Assembly: GCA_026770575.1 (NCBI GenBank)
Contig: MU657594.1
Location: 1-24,188 of the forward strand
DNA: 24,188 bases
Direction: 5' to 3'
Source of the DNA: Pelagophyceae sp. CCMP2097
Lineage: Eukaryota; Sar; Pelagophyceae
The stretch's first letter is position 1. Each line of letters opens with the position of its first letter. Below the pieces are notes generated by a model that was given only the letters and a program-made list of their open reading frames with translations, ran no database searches and had not been told where the DNA came from. Below, one piece after another: positions 18,660 through 24,188 of the stretch. The translations under genes and the position numbers were made by a program.

Positions 18660-18810
18660 CCAACGGACCGCAAAAGTCCAACGGACCCCAAAGCGAAGCG
18701 AAGCAAAAATCCAACGGACCTCCTTAGGAGACGCTTCGCTTTGGGGTCCGTTGTATTTTTGCGGGATCCGTTGGATTTTGCGGTCCGTTGGACCGGACCG
18801 CAAAAATACC
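18660..18810. repeat. nested palindromic cluster of CCAACGGACC motifs
   Basis: Six copies of CCAACGGAC-type sequence occur, three in one orientation (18660, 18678, 18711) and three in the other (18745, 18766, 18782). A perfect 22-bp inverted repeat pairs 18679-18700 with 18732-18753, with a 31-nt spacer. Outer arms containing GGACCGCAAAA pair less exactly. The whole would fold as a branched cruciform or hairpin. Confidence 0.8.
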
Positions 18811-18990
18811 GAGAAACCCCACAGCCGGCGACGCGGCTGGCATGCGTACGTGTAAGAACTGTATATCAAAAGGATAGCGGACCACGGAGGAAACTGGCGG
18901 CGCCTCTCCGCACTACCGCCGTAAAAGACGGCAGAGGAACGTGTTCTCAGAGTTGAATTTTACAAAGAATTCCTATATCTAGTCTTCGTA

Positions 18991-20157
18991 TAGGCTGCCA
19001 CAACTGATTAGTTGAACGGATGATTTTGTGGTATGTATGTACAAAAAGGTAGCTCTTGGACTCCCCAGAAAAGGGCACTTTTTGGAAAAGGGCACTTTTT
19101 TGAATGCGCGCGGTGCGCCGCGCATGCGCGTCTCATAGACCCGTTGAGCGGCGCCACGGACGAACTGAAGGGGCTGGGAGGGCCCGGCGCGCAAACAACC
19201 GGCGCGAAGACCGCGCGGCTCGAAAAAGGAGCCTGAGGAGGTCGGGGCCGTTGCGCCCCCGGCGCCGTTTGGGACGACGGCCGCGCTGTTGAGGTCGCCA
19301 TCGGGGCCGGCCGCGACGCCCGCCTTTGCGTCGCCTCGTCCGCCATAAACGCTCGCTACTGGGGGCTGCCTGAGTCGTTTGCGGTGAAGCTAGCTTGTCC
19401 TTCCGGAAGGGGCAAACCGAGAGGAATTTCTGTAAAGAATGTCAATAAGAAGGCTTTTTGGATTTAATAAATTCCTAAAGCGACGCGCGATGGGAAGTGA
19501 TGGGAAGCCCATAATTATGGCGGGGTTCGATTCAACGCACGAAGGGGGGCATATCCGACCTAGAACAGTCCAAGTCCAGGCACTTTTTATCACTCGCCAA
19601 AATATCATCTGTTTCGGCCAGGTTAGGGCCGATAGAGGCGCGCAGATCAAACACCCTTTTGCGGCCCTCCGTAGCCACGGGAACCATGACCGCGCGTGGC
19701 CAAGTTCCCAGATGATTCCGGCTGCAGGGGGAGGAGGGCGGGTGTGTCTAAAATTGACTGCTTTCGTATGAAGTCCCATTTGCAAACGCGCCGTGGGAAG
19801 TTCACAATTCCGACGGGGATCGACGAAAGACATGGTGGGCGACGGCCCTGTCGTATAATTGTAGACTTCCCGAGCAGGAATCAAAAGTTCTCACGCTGCC
19901 AAGCAACCAACTTTGCCGACCCAATGTATACGCTGGAAGCATGCGCTTCGAAAACTATTGTTCAGGCCCATCAGCGAGGGCCCCAACCGCGCGTGGCCAG
20001 ACTCCTAGCCGATTCCGTCCGCAGTGCGAGGAGCGCCCACGTGCCCGATGTGGACTGTTCCGGGACCCGCAAGAAGAAAGGAGAGAGAGAAGGGGAGAGT
20101 ATAAACGTAAACATATACCATATTTTGTCCGTTCAACGGATCAGCTGTGGCAGCCTA
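18991..20157. mobile_element. 1167-bp TIR element with perfect 7-bp TSD
   Basis: The terminal 30 bases (18991-19020 and 20128-20157) are inverted copies matching at 27 of 30 and starting TAGGCTGCCACA. Similarity continues inward for about 20 more bases. CTTCGTA flanks both ends (18984-18990 and 20158-20164). Inside are two copies of AAAAGGGCACTTTTT (about 19071-19102) and open frames on both strands: plus 19439-19771 begins MSIRRLFGFNKFLKRRAMGS, and minus 19884-19390 ends near LLNPKSLLIDILYRNSS. Neither is a transposase I recognise. The 7-bp duplication equals that of the element at 9847-11783, but the TIRs differ. Confidence 0.8.
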
Positions 20158-20164
20158 CTTCGTA

Positions 20165-20479
20165 AAAAGGTCCCCTCTGCACTTTCGTGCATGACGAAAA
20201 TTGACCCACACGCTTCAGAGCCGCCGCGCGGCGGCTGCCGGCAGCGGTCCCTTGCGTCGAAGCGCGGCGAGGATTGTTTCGATGCAGGCACCCTTTTGAA
20301 AGTTTCGTATTATTTTGGACGTGCGACGCACGTGCACCGCTTGCCGCTTTGTGGCTTCGCGCGGCGGCTTTGCGGCGGCGTGTTGGCGCCGCTTTTTGAA
20401 TCTCTAGAATTGGCGATCCTTGAACCCTGACTTGGCTTGTCAGAGTCGTCGTCTCTCAGCGTCTTGCACCGTAGCGACG
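20165..20479 (+). other. 5' flank of HCF136
   Basis: This is the interval between the right TSD of the TIR element and the HCF136 start codon, with GC-rich simple runs. No TATA box is evident in the last 100 bp. The transposon insertion lies within about 320 bp of the start codon and could affect the promoter, though nothing in the sequence shows that. Confidence 0.4.
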
Positions 20480-21880
20480 ATGCGCGTCCTCGCTCTGCTC
20501 GGCTGCCTGGCCGTCGCGCACGGCTTCGCGCCAGCGCCTGCGGCGGGCGCGCGCGCGGCGGCGCGCACGGCCGTCCGCGACGACGCCGACGCAAACGGCG
20601 CAACGCTCGAGCGCCGCGACTTTGGCGTGCGTTCGATCCATCCTCGCAGTGGAAGACGCCCGGGAGATGAATAGAGGGCCGGTCCCTTGAAGAGTTGGGA
20701 CCGCCCCGTGCCGAGCAGTGCGCCTACGTTGAAACGCAGGCTCTCGCGACGGCTGCGGCGGCCGCGAGTGCGCTGGCCGTGGCTGCGCCGGGTTCGGCGG
20801 TCGCGGCGGGCCTGCAGATCAAAGAGTGGGAGCAGGTGGCTTTACCGGTCTCAACGACGCTCTTCGACATTGCCTTTGACACGCCGGAGCACGGCTACCT
20901 CGTCGGCGCCAAGGGCACTTTCCTGGAGACGGTCGACGGCGGCGGGAGCTGGAAGCCGCGGACGTTTGCGAACTTGGACGCGGAAGAAGAAGTGGGTTAT
21001 CGGTTTGAGAAGGTGTCGTTTAAAGACGGCGAAGGCTGGGTGGTCGGCAAGCCGCCCATCCTGCTTCATACCCAAGACGCGGGCAAGTCCTGGGAGCGCA
21101 TCCCGCTCTCCCCGAAGCTTCCGGGCGAGCCGACGGGCGTCGTCGCCCTGGGGAAGTCTAACGCTGAGATGACGACTTCGACGGGTGCAATCTACACAAC
21201 TTCAAACGCCGGCAGAAACTGGAAGGCCCAGGTCAAGGAGACCATCGACGCCACGCTAAACCGCGTCTCCTCGTCGGGTGTGTCTGGGGCGTCGTACTTT
21301 ACTGGGAGCGTGGCAAGCATCTCGTGAGTCTTCTCCTCTGTGAAAAGCCTTTTTGTAACTCCTTGAAAGTGGCCTTCTTCGAGACGCCGTTCACAAATGT
21401 AGGCGCGACGAGCTGTCCGGGTCGTACCTGGCGGTCTCAAGTCGAGGGAACTTTTACCTGACTTGGTCTCCCGGGTCGGATTTCTGGATCCCGCACAACC
21501 GCGGGACGCCCAAGCGCATCCAGGCCATGGGCTTCGTCCAGGGTGACGCGGCCAAGGGCCTGTGGATGTCGCAGAACGGTGGCACTTTGGCGCTGGCCGA
21601 GTCGGCGGATTTGAGCGTGGACACTCCCACGTTCGGTGCGACCGAGCTCAACTCTGGCGGCTACGGCATTTTGGACGTGGCCTGGAAAAACGCCAAGGAG
21701 GTCTGGGCCGTCGGCGGCGGCGGCACGCTGTACGTCTCGCGCGACGGCGGCAAGACGTTCAAGTTCGACGGCTCGGCGGACAAGATCCCGGGCAACCTGT
21801 ACAACGTCAAGTTCTTCGGCGAGAACGGGCCTGGCTTCGCAATCGGCTCCGATGGCGTCCTCCTCCGCAAGACCGCCTAG
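20480..21880 (+). CDS. HCF136: photosystem II stability/assembly factor HCF136 (Ycf48), 3 exons
   Basis: Exons are 20480-20626, 20740-21323 and 21403-21880, giving 1209 bp and 402 residues, the usual length of the plant protein. Introns are 113 bp (GTGCGT...CGCAG, phase 0) and 79 bp (GTGAGT...GTAG, phase 2). The mature part is a Ycf48 propeller with repeated GWVVGKPP, GGTLYVSRDGGKTFKFDG and VSSRGNFYLTWSPGSDFW, all typical of the family. The N-terminus has three targeting parts: a hydrophobic signal peptide (MRVLALLGCLAVAHG) with Phe16 at the cleavage point, as in secondary-plastid precursors; an Arg/Ala-rich transit region; and a twin-Arg signal (ERRDFG then ALATAAAAASALAVAA, cut after AVA). 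The protein acts in the thylakoid lumen, where it binds precursor D1 and assists PSII reaction-centre assembly. Intron 1 splits the Tat signal right after RRDFG. Confidence 0.95.
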
Positions 21881-22074
21881 GCCCGAAAACCGCGCATCCC
21901 GCACAAAATGCCGCCCGATTCCGCGCCCGGAGGAGCGGCACTTTCATTTATTGAATCAGACTCACATTTGGTCCGCACTATACCGGCGACTTTAGTGGGA
22001 GTGCTCCGGCAATCCCGTCGTCCGAGCCGGCATGGCCTCGGGCTCTCGAGTCTGGAGAAGGAGCATCCACAGTT

Positions 22075-22490
22075 TTAGAGTGCGACAGCCCGGAACCGCG
22101 CCGTCCCATACTTGCTCGCCGTCACGACGCGCTCGCCGGTCGGGTGAGAACGCGCAGCTCGTGACAAATTGGGTGTGCCCCTCGAGCGTCGCCTGCAGCG
22201 CGTCCGTTGTTGCGCCCCAGAGCCGCGTCGTCCCGTCCTTGCTCGACGTCGCGATGCGCTTACCTTCGGGCGAGAACGCGCAGCTCACGATCCAGCCGGT
22301 GTGCCCCGTGAGCGTCGTCAGCAGCGCGTCCGTCTCGGCGTCTCACAGCCGCGCCGTCCAGTCCCCCCTCGCCGTCACGGCGCGCTTGCCGTCGGGCGAG
22401 AGCGCGCAGCAATTTACGCCGCCTTTAATTCGCCTTTGTGCCCTTGAGGATTGCCGTGCGGCCCAGATTGCGGTTGTTGAGGTGACACAG
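22075..22490 (-). pseudogene. WD40-repeat pseudogene
   Basis: WD40 blades are clear: CCALSPDGKRAVTARGDWTA, GHTGWIVSCAFSPEGKRIAT with DGTTRLWGA, and GHTQFVTSCAFSPD. At least three lesions are visible. The Trp of the expected RLWDAE is TGA (22345-22343). An extra base near 22137-22141 shifts the third blade, whose expected ERVVTASKYGTARF continues in another frame to a TAA (22077-22075). Upstream, TAILKGTK and GGVNCCALS are in different frames across an AAAGGCG-AATT-AAAGGCG duplication. The remnant is too short for a full propeller and faces HCF136 tail to tail. Confidence 0.75.
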
Positions 22491-22807
22491 TATTCCCAAA
22501 TGGGGTTTCGACATACCCACGTACCCCCACCTTTCGCTCCCGCCACCGCCCGGCGACGTACCCACGTACCCCGACGCCTTGTTTGCCTTAACGTCGATTT
22601 GAAGGATTTTATCAGATCTAATTAATGAGAGCGGAGTCCCTGTGTATTCAGTCGCGTTGAAAGCAAAAAAACGCCGGGGCTAGAATTCCAGGACAAAAAA
22701 AGAAAATCAGCCGGCGGGAACCGAACCGGGGTAGGTTGAATTTAAGCGCAGCGTCTGTGTGGCAGCCTTTGTAAGGTAGTTATGGCGACACTTATGCGCA
22801 TCTACGG
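22491..22807. other. spacer with direct repeat and tRNA-like motif
   Basis: A GGGGTACGTGGGTA-type motif (as read on the minus strand) occurs twice, about 22503-22523 and 22553-22573. At 22718-22727 GAACCGAACC is the complement of a box-B-like motif, following an A-rich tract. No tRNA fold closes and no gene was seen. Confidence 0.4.
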
Positions 22808-22815
22808 TATATAAA
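22808..22815 (+). promoter_or_regulatory. candidate TATA box
   Basis: TATATAAA lies 46 bp upstream of the ATG at 22861, with a pyrimidine-rich initiator-like CTGTTCAAAC about 25-30 bp downstream. Spacing fits a core promoter for the small candidate gene that follows. Confidence 0.45.
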
Positions 22816-22860
22816 CCCAAATTTACTCTACTGCTGTTCAAACCAACAACCCCCCTTAAG

Positions 22861-23227
22861 ATGGACATTCAGCATAGTAGGAATTCCTACTTGCCCTCGG
22901 GGCGTGCGCGTGTGGAGATATACCAACCCCTCAACAGCACGTTTGTGCAGCTTGCGGCGACCGCCGTCGAGCGCGCGTCCCGAGCAGGGCACGTCGACTC
23001 TCGCTCCTCGACGCTGAAGGCCGTGATTACAAAGCCCTGTCCAATTCCTGTCCAACATCTCATAATTCTCATTCGCCTGCCCTGTGGTTGTGGATCAGAG
23101 CTCCGTGGCCATAGATCACTTTGAAGCGGTGCACCCTGATATCCTAGACTCGAGCACTGCCCCCGTCGATGTACGTCCAGTTGCCGCAGCCCACTGCATC
23201 CGCCCAGGTGACAAAAGCGACGTCTAA
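22861..23227 (+). CDS. small candidate gene, hypothetical (2 exons proposed)
   Basis: The ATG at 22861 (context TTAAGATGG) follows a TATA box. The first exon reads MDIQHSRNSYLPSGRARVEI then YQPLNSTFVQLAATAVERAS and is sense-like to about 23022. A 76-bp intron with GTGATT (23023) and GATCAG (23098) would join it in phase 0 to SSVAIDHFEAVHPDILDSST...HCIRPGDKSDV, stopping at 23227, for 96 residues. Without splicing the frame runs to 23124. A competing minus-strand frame (ending WTYIDGGSARV at 23144) is also plausible over the second exon. No family is recognised. Confidence 0.3.
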
Positions 23228-24188
23228 GGCCGTCGAACGCCCCGCACAGCTCTCTCCAGCCGAGGATCGAATCCATGCGCCGCACGATAGGACCTCCGAT
23301 CGATGTGACTGTGTTGACGCCGTGGAGTCGCCCGAGCATCGTTCGCCTAGGACAGGAGAGGGTTGAGTCCTGCCGTGAAAGCGATGACCGTAGGTCGGCA
23401 ACAACGTTCCTATTCGCGTTCACGCGTGCACGGCTCCAGCACGACGAGTGCACGGTGACGCTGCGGGAGGCCATTCGGTGCGTCTGTGGCTTTGAGGCGA
23501 CATGTTCGTCGAGTGTCGCCTCGTCGGATCCTTACGGGCCGCAAGGAGATGACCAATGGGCGCTTCGGGGTGTCGCTACATACAGGCGCGCACAAAACAC
23601 ATCGCGCAGTCCATCGGCGACATGCTGGCCTGGGCGCATGACTTCGAAACAAAACGCTCGCGTCGGAGCACGTCTCTATATGTGCGCTCCCCACGTGCGC
23701 GCTCTTCCGATGCCGCCGCCGGCGCGGCGTGCGCTCAGACCAAGGCGCGCACATAGTAGGTGTTCTCGGAGCCCTCGGCGCGCTGCTCGTCGCGCGCGTC
23801 GACGCCGCGTTCGCGCCCGTTGGGGACGCGGCCGCGCCTTGCCGTGTCCGCGGCGCTGGTACTCGGCTTTTACGCCGCGACGTTCCGCGAGCTGCTGGGC
23901 AACCCGACCTCGCGCGGCACGTCGGATGCGACCGCCGACTGCACAGCATCAGCACTTCAAGAATCGATAGCCGGCGTGTAATACTTCGGACCGTCGACGG
24001 GGCCGTCGAGGGGCCGCATAGTACCGCCGAGGGGCCGCATAGGACCGCCTCCGTGGCTGTCGAGGTACCGTCTTCAAAGCTGTCTCCGAGACCGTCTCCG
24101 GGGCCGTCTCCGGGGCCGCATGGGACGGAATCCTCGGCGGACAGTTCGGATTTTCCGCACATAGGCGCCGCGGGTTTTCCGGGATTGC
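23228..24188. other. GC-rich terminal region, coding potential unresolved
   Basis: Positions 23735-23990 show strong three-base periodicity with GC at the wobble position, shared by two opposed frames. The plus frame (23760-23981) contains LAVSAALVLGFYAATFRELL. The minus frame ends AEGSENTYYVRALV at 23735 but has an internal TAA (23872-23870), with a possible intron end GCTGTGCAG upstream. I cannot choose between them. The stretch 23228-23730 has no convincing gene. Confidence 0.4.
23993..24125. repeat. short GC-rich tandem repeats
   Basis: GAGGGGCCGCATAG-ACCGCC occurs twice (about 24007-24048), followed by imperfect GACCGTCTCCGGGGCC units (about 24090-24120). No function is evident. Confidence 0.6.

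Noticed and set aside
23410..24162. 250-residue minus-strand ORF at the right end
   Set aside because: Its composition is Arg/Pro/Ser low complexity, and the wobble periodicity in 23735-23990 belongs to other frames.

Overview
The window looks like nuclear DNA of a stramenopile alga, most likely a pelagophyte such as Aureococcus (an inference, not a database match). The grounds are a GC-rich genome with strong GC at third codon positions, very short GT-AG introns (51-119 bp), surface proteins with long Ala-Pro-Thr/Ser stalks, and a nuclear photosystem II assembly factor. That factor has a signal peptide followed by a Phe-containing cleavage motif, as expected for secondary plastids. Nothing suggests a bacterial replicon: there are no operons, Shine-Dalgarno patterns or CRISPR.

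Layout. Positions 1-1650 hold an acidic repetitive hypothetical gene with a probable one-base frameshift, then a second related reading frame ending in a degraded Cys-His motif. Positions 1650-3070 are a low-complexity, partly AT-rich spacer with a 70-bp direct duplication, two tandem hairpins and one small ORF. Positions 9023-3071 (minus) encode one three-exon gene of about 1946 residues: a secreted, stalked, single-pass membrane protein with a duplicated ~285-residue extracellular domain. Positions 9171-14003 contain three copies of a tRNA-like/hairpin repeat (called R1 here). One copy is split by a 1937-bp terminal-inverted-repeat (TIR) element with a 7-bp target duplication. A coiled-coil gene on the minus strand (13331-12297, running into an assembly gap) lies between R1 copies. 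Positions 14006-17104 hold two more TIR elements flanked by TA; one carries an SR/RGG-like coding fragment and the other splits a tRNA-like sequence. Positions 18382-17529 (minus) encode a two-exon RING-like/Sel1-like protein. Positions 18991-20157 are a fourth TIR element, again with a perfect 7-bp target duplication. Positions 20480-21880 encode HCF136 (Ycf48) in three exons. A WD40 pseudogene faces it at 22490-22075. The right end has a TATA box with a small candidate gene and a GC-rich stretch I could not resolve.

The genes do not form a pathway. The best-supported functions are PSII assembly (HCF136) and a cell-surface protein. The most notable content is the mobile-element landscape: four TIR elements, two with 7-bp and two with TA target duplications, inserted in or beside older tRNA-like repeats so that the empty sites can be reconstructed by eye. 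I recognised no transposase in any of them.
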